Positions 26,325 through 36,960 of a stretch of DNA of 64,000 bases are shown here, piece by piece. Position numbers and translations under genes: made by a program. The notes beneath the pieces are model-generated. The model was not told where the DNA came from. It searched no databases and saw only the letters and a list, made by a program, of their open reading frames with translations. Each line of letters opens with the position of its first letter. Positions within the stretch are counted from its first letter, which is position 1. Source of the stretch: Acanthacorydalis orientalis (Eukaryota > Arthropoda > Insecta > Megaloptera > Corydalidae); the NCBI GenBank assembly GCA_034766995.1, contig CM068314.1:18590201-18654200 (forward strand), given 5' to 3'.

Positions 26325-26400
26325 CAGTGGTGAGTCAAGCAAGTGTCGGACCTGGCAGACACCAGGAACCCTGGGCACTGAGGGGCCCTGAGCTCGGGGA
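26325..26400 (+). repeat. Second hAT left terminus inside the element
   Basis: CAGTGGTGAGTCAAGCAAG followed by GTCGGACCTGGCAG and GAGGGGCCCTGAG aligns with the outer left end (26081-26150: GTGGCGGGGTGAG, GTCGGACTGGGCGG, GAGAGGGGCC). The 8 bases before it (TACGCAGT) do not match the right-hand duplication. It is therefore either a nested insertion that lost its own right end or an internal duplication of the left end. Confidence 0.65.
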
Positions 26401-26479
26401 AAAATAATTATTACATAAAGAAATGAAGCTTACACTTCAACGTCTTAGCTGATAATAAAAAAATTGCGTGGAAATGCAA

Positions 26480-26870
26480 ATTGATATTGATATTATGCAT
26501 TTTGATGATGAATTAGAAGAATTCCTCCTCTTTATATATGAAGATAAAAACAAATCCAATGCTGCCACAAAAATATACCAGACAGCAATTGAAATGTTCT
26601 TAACATTTCAAAATGTTGAAATTATTTCAATTTTTTTTTGACTATTCCTATTTCAAATGTATTGGAAGAAATATCGTTCTCAGCGTTAAAAATAATGAAA
26701 AACTATCTTCGAAATACAATGTCGTAGGAAAGGCTAAATAGTATGGCGATTTTACATATAGAACAATAAACATTAAATAATATCTATACTTTGAAAATAA
26801 TTAATGAGTATGCTCGACAAAAATCAAAAAGTTTATTTAATGTTTTCACTCCAAATAAAATGTACGGTGT
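26480..26870 (+). pseudogene. hAT transposase C-terminal (dimerisation domain) remnant
   Basis: The translation gives FDDELEEFLLFIYEDKNKS and KIYQTAIEMFLTFQNVEI. After a frame change it gives IPISNVLEEISFSALKIMKN then YLRNTMS, a stop, ERLNSMAILHIEQ, a stop, and TLNNIYTLKIINEYARQKS. This follows the order of the hAT family dimerisation domain: (L-T)-I/V-P-V-S-N-x-x-x-E-x-S-F-S-x-L-K, then L-R-x-T-M-x-x-E-R-L, then a D/N-E-F/Y-A-x-x-K-x-R/K tail. The style is closest to the ZMYM1-like branch, as far as I can judge. Two in-frame stops and a frameshift show it is dead; the N-terminal zinc finger and catalytic core are missing. Confidence 0.84.
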
Positions 26871-27070
26871 TGAAACTTTTGTTTTTTTGTCTAAAAAATA
26901 ATTGAGAACAATTTATTTTGATGTAATTTATATATTTATAGAATTCAGTTATAGATGTTATAAAATATATTTTTACACAAGCCGATTTTTTTTTTGGTAG
27001 TCAGATATAAATTTTGAAGGCCCCGTAAATTTTACCACTAGGGGTTCCTAAATGGGTTACTCCTCCACTG

Positions 27071-27435
27071 ATATTAGATGCATCCGTTCGTAAAAGTGAA
27101 TCAACCATAGTTTCAAACTATAACAGACAATTAACAATCTGACTATTTCTTGAATTATAATACCTAACTCGAATCCTAATATATATATATATAAATTTCT
27201 GACTGTCATAAACCACGATATTTCATTCTATATATAAAACAAAAAATTATCACATTAATTCTGTACTTTTTAAAACACATAAAATTTTAACACAATCTAT
27301 CTCCAAAACAAATATTTACTTTGACATACATTTATGATATATTGGTGTACCAGATTTGAAGAATCAAATTAGAAAGGATATTTTTTAATTACAATTTTTA
27401 TTTTCTTTATAAAAATTGAAACATGTTAATAGTAA
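27071..27435. other. AT-rich spacer after the hAT element
   Basis: Begins with the right target duplication (27071-27078); nothing else recognised. Confidence 0.5.
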
Positions 27436-27477
27436 TAGCTGTAATTGTAAAAATCTCTATTTTTACAATTACAGCTA
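27436..27477. repeat. Perfect 19-bp hairpin
   Basis: Arms 27436-27454 and 27459-27477 are exact reverse complements (TAGCTGTAATTGTAAAAAT and its complement) separated by the 4-base loop CTCT. It is too short for a typical miRNA precursor. A small palindrome or mobile-element scar is possible. Confidence 0.92.
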
Positions 27478-27484
27478 CATTTAT

Positions 27485-27554
27485 ATGTGTATGTATGTAT
27501 GTTTTGTGTACATACATTACACACACACCCAGACATGTAGATATATTTATACAT

Positions 27555-27602
<48 letters not shown>

Positions 27603-27605
27603 GAG

Positions 27606-27635
<30 letters not shown>
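27485..27635. repeat. Compound microsatellite
   Basis: TATG/TG-rich steps, then (AC)n from about 27518, then two AT runs (to 27598 and 27607-27635) split by ACACGAG. Confidence 0.93.
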
Positions 27636-27639
<4 letters not shown>

Positions 27640-27774
27640 TGAAATCGTCAAACCTAGTATTTTAAAAGATAGTAGTAAAATGTTATGACACTGACGTCAC
27701 TCGCCAGTCTGTAACGTGAACGTACAAACATAACAGTTTAAAAACATTATTTTTGTCACTATGCCAAGATGGTA

Positions 27775-27945
27775 CAATAGCTCAGTTGATTAAAACGTCA
27801 CAGGGAATATAAAAGTTTTCACAATTAGTACATGATGACAGTGTTTTCATTTATTATTTTGTTTATGAAATTGCTTAATGAACTTATAATTAATATTATT
27901 AAAAAATATAAAGTTATTCCCGTATTCTGGTTCAATTCCAATATA
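27775..27945 (+). repeat. Possible tRNA-derived SINE head or tRNA pseudogene
   Basis: TAGCTCAGTTGATTAAAACG at about 27778-27797 matches the tRNA A-box and D-arm (consensus TRGCNNAGYNGG). GGTTCAATTCC at about 27931-27941 matches the B-box (GGTTCRANYCC). The order is correct, but the gap is about 135 bp instead of the 30-60 bp of a normal tRNA, and the extra sequence is A/T-rich. The likeliest reading is a tRNA-like SINE head or tRNA pseudogene with an A/T insertion; coincidence is not excluded. Confidence 0.35.
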
Positions 27946-28163
27946 CAACAAATGAAAGGTAATTTTATTAAATATATAATTACTTTAAACTTTTAATTTT
28001 TTGTTAGATCAAAATTATGAAAATGCTTATAAATTCAGAAATAAATAAAAGATTATTGTCATATTTCAAAGTATGAAAGTTAATTCGATATTCATTGATA
28101 TAATACAATAAAAATAAATATAAGTCTAATTTTCACTTCATTCCTAAATTAAATTTAAATAAT

Positions 28164-28165
<2 letters not shown>

Positions 28166-28210
<45 letters not shown>

Positions 28211-28211
28211 A
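28166..28211. repeat. Compound (AT)n-(GA)n microsatellite
   Basis: AT run of about 33 bp followed by six GA units. Confidence 0.95.
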
Positions 28212-28549
28212 CAGAAGTTATTAAAGTATTGATTTATATTAGTTTCTAGAATAAAAATTAATAAATTAACTACATGCATGGGGTCTTCTTAGTTTGTATA
28301 CAAGTCAGATATATAAATGTATTCAGGAATATTTCAGACTTCATCCATTTTTAGAAGTAGCTTAAAACAAAAAAATCGTTTTAAGAATTATTAAAAAATA
28401 ATATTATATATTTCATTAATAATTTGTTTTCTAATCAAAAAAATAAAGATTATTTAGCACAAAATTAACCAAAAAATTCAAAATTGACTTTCAATACGAG
28501 AGGAAATAATATAAAGAAGTAAAAGAAATAACTTTATATTAAAATCTTA

Positions 28550-28552
<3 letters not shown>

Positions 28553-28602
<50 letters not shown>
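28553..28602. repeat. (AT)n microsatellite
   Basis: Pure AT run of about 50 bp. Confidence 0.96.
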
Positions 28603-28607
<5 letters not shown>

Positions 28608-29137
28608 GCTCATTTTACAATCATAAATTTGAACTTCTATACAATATTATGAATCACTTTTTAAGAAATAATGTGTATATGTATAGATGTTTCTATGAAT
28701 ATTATTTCATATTTTATACACATTGTGCAATAGTTTGCAACTTTTTCAAGGCTATTCTCACAATCATGTTAATTGAATTCATAATTTAGATAAATATTAA
28801 ATAACCTTTAACAACGTTCAAAAATAAATCAATCAATGAAACACGAGCACTTGTTTGGTTATTAGAATATGGATTAACATTTCTTTAATATTAATTATTT
28901 AGTAAAAAGTTACTACTTTTAAATTTACAAGCATATTATATTTATCAAGTAAAAATTATAAATTTTCTTAAAAATAACTCAAACAATACAATTCTATAAA
29001 TGAAATCCAATATTTATATTAATACAAATAAATACAACATTTTATAGCAGAAAAGTTAGTCATTCCTTTATTTGATTAGAATAATAAAACTAGTTAGCAA
29101 TAAAGTTAAATCAAATTCAAAGAAACACTTGTACGTG

Positions 29138-29143
<6 letters not shown>

Positions 29144-29209
<66 letters not shown>
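29144..29209. repeat. (AT)n microsatellite
   Basis: Pure AT run of about 66 bp preceded by GTATGTGT. Confidence 0.97.
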
Positions 29210-29213
<4 letters not shown>

Positions 29214-29559
29214 GAATATTACATAAAATGTTACAAATTAATTTGATATAGTGATTCAATTTCCCAAAAATAATATAACTTCATATAAACAACAATTTCT
29301 ATATCCTAAAATATCAAATATAAATGTTTAATTTAAATAATAGATGTATATGTAGCGTAGTAATGAAAATTAACAGATAAAATAATTACTCTGAAAGTAT
29401 ATTCATTATGAATAATGAAATAGCCGTTTTAAGCTCGACATTGTACAAAGTTTGGTCAAATTTTATATCCGAAGTGTTCATAATAGCATTATAAAATAGA
29501 AAAACTCGATAAAACAAATAAAATTCATGAGAAAAATGTTTTGCACAACTGGTAATAAA

Positions 29560-30060
29560 CAAAATAATGAGCATAGTAGTTTCAAAGTCCATAAACCTTT
29601 CACAGAATCAGATATTTTTCTCCAATTGGTACAAACTCCCTTAATGGCGGATATTTTCCAGACAAAACATAACTTTTGTATATTCGTTTACGCGACCACG
29701 CAAGACAGACATTATACAAACATCATATAAGAATATTTTGTATATATACATGTCGTTTCTTTGCACTGCTACAAATATATTCATCTTTATTTATAACACT
29801 GTCACATCTACTAATAACACTGTCCTCACGGGTCGAATATCGTCCTAGCACGCATTCTCTCTGAATGATCCCCCGGGATTACACATTCTCTCTCTTTATT
29901 TATTAAAGCACGGTTGACATTTTCATTTCTCCCTTACAACGGACCTATCGCTCGATTGTTTGAACGTTTTAGAGATTTTTCTTCCCCCAGGAACAATCTA
30001 CCCTTCGCAATACTTAATTTCACAAAACACTTGCAGATGTAGTTCATACTATGGCCTATA
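29560..30060. other. Complex island 10
   Basis: About 500 bp of more complex sequence with pyrimidine-rich patches (TCTCTCTC near 29890 and CTTCCCCCAGGAAC near 29982). Two overlapping 62-67 codon plus-strand frames (29527-29730 and 29676-29864) cross it but show no domain, so they are not called as genes. Confidence 0.3.
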
Positions 30061-30470
30061 CAAAAATAATCAGGGAATATATCACTACATATTATGTTAT
30101 TGAAGTACTTATTAACGTTAAATTGACGTTACTAATAAATTCTATGAGTTTTATGATGAAGTATGTACTATTTTTTATAAATACTTTAGATTAAATAAGT
30201 ACATGTCCATGTGTGGACAGTTTTTTACAATTTTATTTACTGAATATAATAATAACGTTGTTATAAATAGTAAATAATTTTTTTTTAATATAAAATATAA
30301 AAAATAATATTTACATAAGATATCACATTTATGAAAATAATTACAGTTCTAAATGTGCAAGTATTTATGCTTTTCACCAGTATGTATATATATATATATA
30401 TATATATACATAAAACAGGAGGTTGCATTAAAAACCGCTGTTCACGTGTAGATGGCTTTAGGTGCGTATG
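30061..30470. other. AT-rich spacer
   Basis: Nothing recognised except a 25-bp AT run at 30385-30409. Confidence 0.5.
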
Positions 30471-30471
30471 C

Positions 30472-30526
30472 TGTGGGAAATGATAGATGTCTATTATGTC
30501 ATCTCGAAGTGTGAACATTTCCCACT
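30472..30526. promoter_or_regulatory. Candidate inverted pair of Su(H)/CSL sites
   Basis: TGTGGGAA at 30472-30479 fits the high-affinity Suppressor of Hairless consensus YGTGGGAA. TTCCCACT at 30519-30526 is an inverted, weaker version (AGTGGGAA on the minus strand). Together they form a 10-bp perfect inverted repeat (GTGGGAAATG and CATTTCCCAC). The spacing is wider than that of classical paired sites, so this is only a lead. Confidence 0.25.
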
Positions 30527-30589
30527 AAAATTGTTTAAAAAATGTTTACAAATTTAGTTGCTCTTCTATATATAAATACATACATACAT

Positions 30590-30593
<4 letters not shown>

Positions 30594-30634
<41 letters not shown>
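30594..30634. repeat. (AT)n microsatellite
   Basis: Pure AT run of about 41 bp. Confidence 0.96.
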
Positions 30635-30638
<4 letters not shown>

Positions 30639-30899
30639 AAATAAAAAATTATTTACTAGTAAAGGCTTGTTCCATGAAAAATATTTCTAACTTGTAGACT
30701 ATTTTTAAATGAACAATTATTTTCGAATAATGTCAAGATAAAAATACTACCATTTATATTTTACAGATTAATATCATTTTCAATTAATATTAATTATGCG
30801 TACTATTTTAAATAAATTAATTCATTTAAGAATAAAATATAAAACAGTGTACAAATACAGAAGGAATTATATATATATATACACACACATATACAAAGC

Positions 30900-31280
30900 C
30901 ATTCATAACGGGATGTGTTGTACGCCAAGTACATAAGCGCATCTACATGGTCACATGTCTAGAATTTTAAGTAGCATGATGTTTTTAATTCATAGTACGT
31001 CTTCGATAGAAAAACTATGAAAACAAGCATAAAATATATCGTTTAGTTATCCGACGATTACCAGTTTCAATTCCTTCGAAAACTATTTATCATCAATCAT
31101 TTTTTTTACGATACGACACGTGTCACTGCTTTCATTCGACTAGAAACCCTTTCAAGATAACGTATGAACGCTCGATCTAACAAATCGAATGCGTCGATAT
31201 CTCTTGACTCTATCTCGGAAACTGGTCCCATATCAAGCCTGTAATTACTGCCGGTTTTTGTTAATACACACTATATGAAC
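30900..31280. other. Complex island 11
   Basis: Balanced sequence with CpG dinucleotides and no frame. It includes TATCATCAATCAT at 31088-31100, which on the minus strand reads as overlapping TGATNNAT (Exd-Hox type) strings, and GACACGTGTCAC near 31117. In A/T-rich DNA such strings have little weight on their own. Confidence 0.3.
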
Positions 31281-31795
31281 ACATATTTCATTCTAACACT
31301 GCATAAAAGATCCTTAAAAACACGCAAAAAAATGTTTATGTTAATATTTTATAGTTTGTTGTACACAACATGGAAAAAATGAAATGATATTAACGAGCTT
31401 GTAATATTTTTTTTTCGATTATACTATGCTTACTACTTTTATATGTATATTTGAAAGTATATTCACTGTATTTTATAAAAAAATAGAAATGTAACAATCA
31501 ATAAAAGTATAATAAACTGCTTCTTATATGGAAATATACACATAACTTCATGTAATATATAATGGAAAAAATATAAGATTATAATAACACTTCCTATACA
31601 AGTTTATCATTAATTTAACATTTTTATTCATAAAACATTGAAAATATAAATATTTTACATAAAAGAGGTCAATATCTAATATAAAATAATATATAAAAGT
31701 TTAGTTCTTAAACAGAAGACTGTATTTTATAAAAAAATCTGAATAAAAATTTTGTTTCAATTGTGTCTCAAGGCACAGCGTTTTCAAATAAGGAC
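31281..31795. other. AT-rich spacer
   Basis: No feature recognised. Confidence 0.5.
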
Positions 31796-33034
31796 ACGAT
31801 TTTTTAATTTGAAATAAAACACAGAATTTACTCTGAAATTTCAAGTGTCTATTGTAAATAACAAAGTTGGAAGTATGCCATTTATAAACGAAACATAAAA
31901 TCGTGTAGTGACCGCCATGTACTTTTTTAAAGGAACCATTCTTTTGTTAAAATGTTTAATGACATCTTTACATAGTTGGGACCCTATCTCACTAATTACT
32001 CTTAGAATTTCATCTTTTAGGTCGGAAATTGTTTTAGGATTAATGGTGTGCACCTGTTATTTAACGTGACCCCAAAAAAAGTAGTCTAACGGTGTTAAAT
32101 CGCAAAATCTCGGTGTTTCCATTTCTATAAATAACGCGACAAGGAAATTTCATCCTCAATAAATCAATTGTTTCACTAGATGTGTGGTTTGTTGCACCGT
32201 CCTGCCGAAATCACATGTCGTTCAGATAAATATCATCTAATTCTGTCCACAAAAATTATGTTTCTGTATCTTTCTCCATTCATAGTAATCTCTTTACCAG
32301 CTCAATTCTCACAAAGTAACGACCAATGACTCCACTGGAGCAAATTGCGCACCAAGTAGACACTCTTCCTGTATGCAGAGGCTTCTCAACGACCACCCCT
32401 CGGATTTTATTCACTACAGATTCTGCAATTTTGTTTCTTAACATACCCAGAGAGATCGAAATGAGCCTTATCGCTAAAGATGACTTTTTTTTTAAAAAAA
32501 ACGTGTTGTTGTTTCTATATCCAATTAACAAATCTCCGACGCAGTGAATGGTCTGCTTGTTTCAATTCTTGTGTTAATTGAACTTTATAAGCATTCAACA
32601 ATAAAATCTTATGCAAAATACGCCATATGGTCGTCTGTGAAAGGCCCAATTACTGTGAACGTCATGGAATTGACATTCCGATTGACTCTTCCGATACACT
32701 TTCACGAACCAAATCAATGTTTTCTTCAGAACGGACACTACAAACCCGTGTTACTGTTCCTTTATCTTTAACCGATCCAGTCTCTTCAAATTTACTCACT
32801 AATCGAAGAATTGTTGATTCAGACGGACGAATATGTAGAGAATAAATATAGTGTAATTTACGAAATGTATTTTTTATAGAACGATCATTTTCATAATACA
32901 ATTTTAGTATTTCAATGCGTTATTTTGTTGTATATCTAGCTGTAACTAAAAATGGCAATGTCAAATTTAACAAATGTCTAAAAAGGACACCTGTCAGTTT
33001 GAAAATTGTGAAATTAACCTTTTAAAAAATCGCG
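31796..33034 (-). mobile_element. Tc1/mariner-superfamily element, nearly full length but broken
   Basis: A minus-strand element of about 1.24 kb, the usual size for this superfamily. It contains a transposase remnant that covers almost the whole protein. The proposed ends share CGATTTTTTAA in inverted orientation (31797-31807 and 33022-33032), but the outer boundaries are not certain and no clean TA duplication was found. It is the most complete transposon copy in the window. Confidence 0.72.
31841..32945 (-). pseudogene. Tc1/mariner transposase, DD~40D type, with stops and frameshifts
   Basis: Minus-strand pieces in order are as follows. First come RIEILKLYYENDRSIKNTF, RPSESTILRLVSKFEETGS and NIDLVRESVSEE (N-terminal helix-turn-helix region). 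Then come GLSQTTIWRILHK and DHSLRRRFVNWI. The first catalytic block is SDKAHFDLSGYVKKQNCR (D kept, the usual following E is K), then VVVEKPLHTGRV and WCAICSSGVIG. The second block is FRQDGATNHTSSETIDLL (D kept). The third is CDLTPLDYFFWGHVK (D kept), then VHTINPKTISDLKDEILRV. All three aspartates remain; the last two lie about 40 residues apart, counted across a frameshift, which points to a DD41D-like (rosa/visitor) lineage rather than DD34D mariner. At least two in-frame stops and three frame changes inactivate it. Confidence 0.85.
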
Positions 33035-33540
33035 GGTTTATTGGAAAATCCTTTATTTTATTAGTTAATTTATATAAAATAAATATTTTTGGAAAGTTAT
33101 TATTATTGTAAATATCTGTTTCTAATTAACAATTATTAAAATATGATGATGAATAAATCAAATAATAATATTAATAGTATGTATTTTTTTAAAAATAATG
33201 TTAAATTCACTTTCAGAAAAACATGCTTAAGTTTGATAAACGAAGTTATTAAAAAAAATCCTTTGGACATGCCCGTGATATCTATTCTTTTGACATCAAA
33301 TATTTTTATCGTCGAACTGATATAACCACTGACTATAAACCATTAGTTTTGTTGTCGTCGTTGTACAATAAACCGAATTTGAAACATACTTTAAACCAAA
33401 TTCTATAAACGAAATAAATGTTTCAATATTCTTCAACAATCCGCTTACACCATCTCAATAAATCAATTTTCATAAAAAAGTCATTTTATTGCAACCACTT
33501 TCAATGCAAACATACAACTATGAACTTGACATATTTTGCA
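33035..33540. other. AT-rich spacer
   Basis: Nothing recognised. Confidence 0.5.
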
Positions 33541-33900
33541 AAACATATTTCAAAAAACGTCACGACCACGCACGCACGCATTCATAATTTCGAGCCGGGA
33601 CTCGACCACTCACCCCTCAAACACCAGTGTCATCGGACGACATATACATACATACATACACACACGCTACACTTCGTACACCGATTCGTACTGTTTCCAT
33701 GACAACCACAACGGAATGTCACATCGTGCGTGGTGAGTCGAACCGTCGACCGACCGACACGAGAAGGACTACAGGCCCTAGACTGGGTGGACATACGACA
33801 CCCGCATAAATAGAATTAGGATGAAATGGGCCAGCAATAGGCCGAAGATGAAATACGTGGGTGGGTGTGACAATTGCAATGTTATCTGCTATCTGGAGTT
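33540..33900. other. Complex island 12
   Basis: Among the richest islands: a CACG/CATA microrepeat patch, then about 200 bp of balanced sequence including GAACCGTCGACCGACCGACACG near 33740. Three overlapping short frames cross it but none resembles a protein family. GTTTCCATGACAAC at 33693-33706 fits the RFX X-box. This is a candidate regulatory element. Confidence 0.35.
33693..33706. promoter_or_regulatory. Candidate RFX X-box
   Basis: GTTTCCATGACAAC is an imperfect inverted repeat with the X-box layout (GTNRCC-type half, 2-base spacer, RGYAAC-type half). RFX factors use this in ciliary and neuronal enhancers. A single occurrence could be chance. Confidence 0.25.
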
Positions 33901-34201
33901 AAATACATTTGTGATCTTGTTTGTATTTTTTAGTAATCTGCACGTAAAACCATTACGGACTGATTGGATTTGATAGAACAAGAACGGATTACATTTTGTT
34001 ACCGGAAAGGATTTTTGTTGTAAAAACATGAATCATTTAAGTGTAATAGTTTTCAGTCGTGCAAACGTCATTTAAATTCACACTTCAAAAATAAACTCTA
34101 TAAACAAAAATTCAATTTCGATATTATCTCTTTAATTTGAATATTTTGTTGTTTTAGACTCCAAACGTTTGCTCATTATTTACATCTAGATTATCAAAAA
34201 C

Positions 34202-34237
<36 letters not shown>

Positions 34238-34663
34238 CAAAATAATCAAATATTTACATTTCATACATAAATAAATAAAATTAAAGAACAAAAGTGACTT
34301 ATTTCAAATAAACTAATTTCACTTTTAGTCTTCATAAGAAAGAGTTTATTTTTTATTATAATGTGATAAGCAATTACAGGTAGACAATTAAACTAGAAAT
34401 TACATGGTTCTATCAAAAATACTGACACTGCATGAAATAAATAGAATTATCATTTCAAATGTAAATTTATAATAATTATTAAACAAATATTTTATGTAAA
34501 ATGAATGAATATTATTATCCCCAAAAATAGAAAACACTATTAATTGGAATAATTAATTTAAAAACATAACATTAGAAAATATATAATAACGATATTTATA
34601 ATTAATATAATGTTATGAAATATTTAAATTATAAATAAATTTTACATTGTAATGCAAATGCAA

Positions 34664-34667
<4 letters not shown>

Positions 34668-34703
<36 letters not shown>
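34668..34703. repeat. (AT)n microsatellite
   Basis: Pure AT run of about 36 bp. Confidence 0.95.
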
Positions 34704-34704
<1 letters not shown>

Positions 34705-35814
34705 CGTGTATGAATGTAAAAAAAACAATGCATATTTAATAATTGTTAATTTGAACTTCTGGCCGTAAAATTTAGAGCTTTACAAAAGGTCAACTTTATC
34801 ATCCGTGTTTAATTAGTCACATACAACTCTGCATTTACACTTGTGTTGCTTGTTTATGAATACTATTTATGAAAATGGTGTACATAGAGTTTTGAATTTT
34901 TCATTGTTTAATTCCATTATCATAATTTTTTAATAATAACCAAGAATGCTTGTAAATTTGCATGAATTCTATATTAAAATATACGCACTTATTTACATAT
35001 GGCCTTATATATATAACATACCCAACATGTATGTACATACACACAGTATATATATATATATATTTTTTAAAATGGACTAATTTTTTTCAATATTGAGATA
35101 AAATACTAATAAATTTCAATTACAAAATCCTGTATATACTTTTTTTATTACTTCTATGAAAAAATTCTATTACTAAATATTACGATTATAAAAATTATAC
35201 TATATATCAATTATATAACTGACATTTTTAGTGAAAATATTTCAGACAACAACAATTTAAAACTGGACGTTATTTCTATAACATAACAAACACACATATT
35301 TATCCATTTATAAATTTATATTTCTATGATAAAAGTCAATAAATATTCTATATACAACTAGATAAAAATATCAAACATTTTTACAACAACAAATATATTG
35401 AAAAATATTCTGATAAAATTGTATTCCACATTAATAACAGATTCCAGTACAAGATAAATTACGAAATAATTTTAAACTTTAATAAATGCACGATACATAT
35501 CTCAATTTGTTTCAAAAAAATATACGTATGAAGAGTATAATTGAGCTTGACATTAAATAATTTCGTTAACGTTATCGTCAAAACATATAATATCGCTACA
35601 AGTTAATACTTTCAAATTATCGTTCCTAGTGTATAATAAATTACTGAAAATTGATAAAAAAAAACAATTTGCAAAAGAACGACATACGTATAAAAATAAA
35701 CGGCAGTATTTAATTTGCAATTCATCATGAATTTTATGAAACGCTCTAAAAACTGATTTTATAAGACTTTATAATATATTTTTTTAACATAGAACAAGAT
35801 TTTCACATACACAG

Positions 35815-35818
<4 letters not shown>

Positions 35819-35878
<60 letters not shown>

Positions 35879-35890
35879 ATACACATATAT
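35819..35890. repeat. (AT)n microsatellite
   Basis: AT run of about 72 bp with one TTTATA interruption. Confidence 0.96.
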
Positions 35891-36639
35891 ACCCATATAC
35901 CTATTTAAATAAACATACATTCATTAAACATAAGGAAAGATAAACGAAATGCTGAATATAGCAATAATACTATTGTATAAAACACTATATAATTAAAGTC
36001 AGCATAAATGACCTTAATTATGGAAGATGTTTTACCTCTCCATACATAATATATGTACATCGTGAAATGAATCGGACATTAAAGCTTACAGAGTATATGT
36101 GAGATATACTGTAACAAGCCATTCATGGAACTGTTATTCCAAGAAGGACAGTTTTGCACGTATATCAACTTCAATAAAATTATTTTATTACATTCAACAA
36201 TTAATATTTTTGTTGTGTTTATAAAGCATTACAAATGTTATGAAATTTGTTTCATTTTCACAGTAACTTGTATTTTATAATACTTTAGGTCATGTTAAAA
36301 ACACATACACACATATTTATTTCAAATTTATATATATATATATATATACATGTGTTTGTTAAAAAAATAAGTTTTCCAAAATAATAAGTTTTATATCAAA
36401 AAAAAGATAAATATAATGACATAAACGAGCTGTTTATAGAGCATATTTCAACTGATAAATCTTTTATAATATCACATTTGACTAAAGGAAACAGAAGGCA
36501 GATTTATGTTTAAAATGAACTCTTATCGCTTTGATACAAATATTTACTTAAAAAATATATATTTGTGCGATGAAAAAAATAGGAATTTTTTATTACACCG
36601 TATCGTAAAAACATTAAATCTGCCTGATGAATGTAAACC

Positions 36640-36960
36640 AACTTTATTAAAACTCTTTTAAAATACTCTCAAGACCAGTCAGCATGAAGTAAGTAGAAAA
36701 CAAGTCAAATAAATATGTTACTTTCTTTAAGCTAGTTTTCATGTGTGAACATTACAAGCAAAATAAGTATAATGCAAATTTATTTGTCATATGCACTAAG
36801 TGGATCCATGCACGGCAAATAACTTGAAGTAAGTAACTTATTTGAGTTGTTTATCTACCGGCTTCGTTTGCATTAAACTTCGATGTACATTTCGTTTAAA
36901 TTTAAACGCCAGTCTTTACATGACCGCTTCTTACTTTTACATCACATACAGCTAAATCTT
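36640..36960. other. Complex island 13
   Basis: Moderately complex sequence with an ATGCAAAT octamer (POU-type) near 36773 and a 16-bp perfect palindrome CGTTTAAATTTAAACG at 36893-36908. No frame and no element similarity. Confidence 0.28.

Larger units (their letters stand above)
26081..27070 (+). mobile_element. Degenerate hAT element with a nested second left end
   Basis: A 990-bp element bounded by TAGTGGCGGGGTGA on the left and TTACTCCTCCACTG on the right; the reverse complement of the right end is CAGTGGAGGAGTAA. It is flanked by 8-bp duplications with one mismatch. It encloses a hAT transposase C-terminal remnant (26480-26870) and a second left-end-like sequence (26325-26400). Full hAT elements are usually 2.5-5 kb, so most of the interior is lost. 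Ends, 8-bp duplication and coding remnant agree with each other, which makes this one of the best supported calls in the window. Confidence 0.87.
27946..29560. other. AT-rich desert with AT arrays
   Basis: No gene or element recognised beyond arrays at 28166-28211, 28553-28602 and 29144-29209. Confidence 0.55.
33901..36640. other. AT-rich desert with AT arrays
   Basis: Arrays at 34204-34234, 34668-34703 and 35819-35890; a slightly more complex patch at 34750-34870. No gene recognised. Confidence 0.55.

Noticed and set aside
31083..31110. Overlapping TGATNNAT sites as a Hox enhancer
   Set aside because: This loose motif is expected very often by chance at this base composition, so it was kept only as a note on the island.
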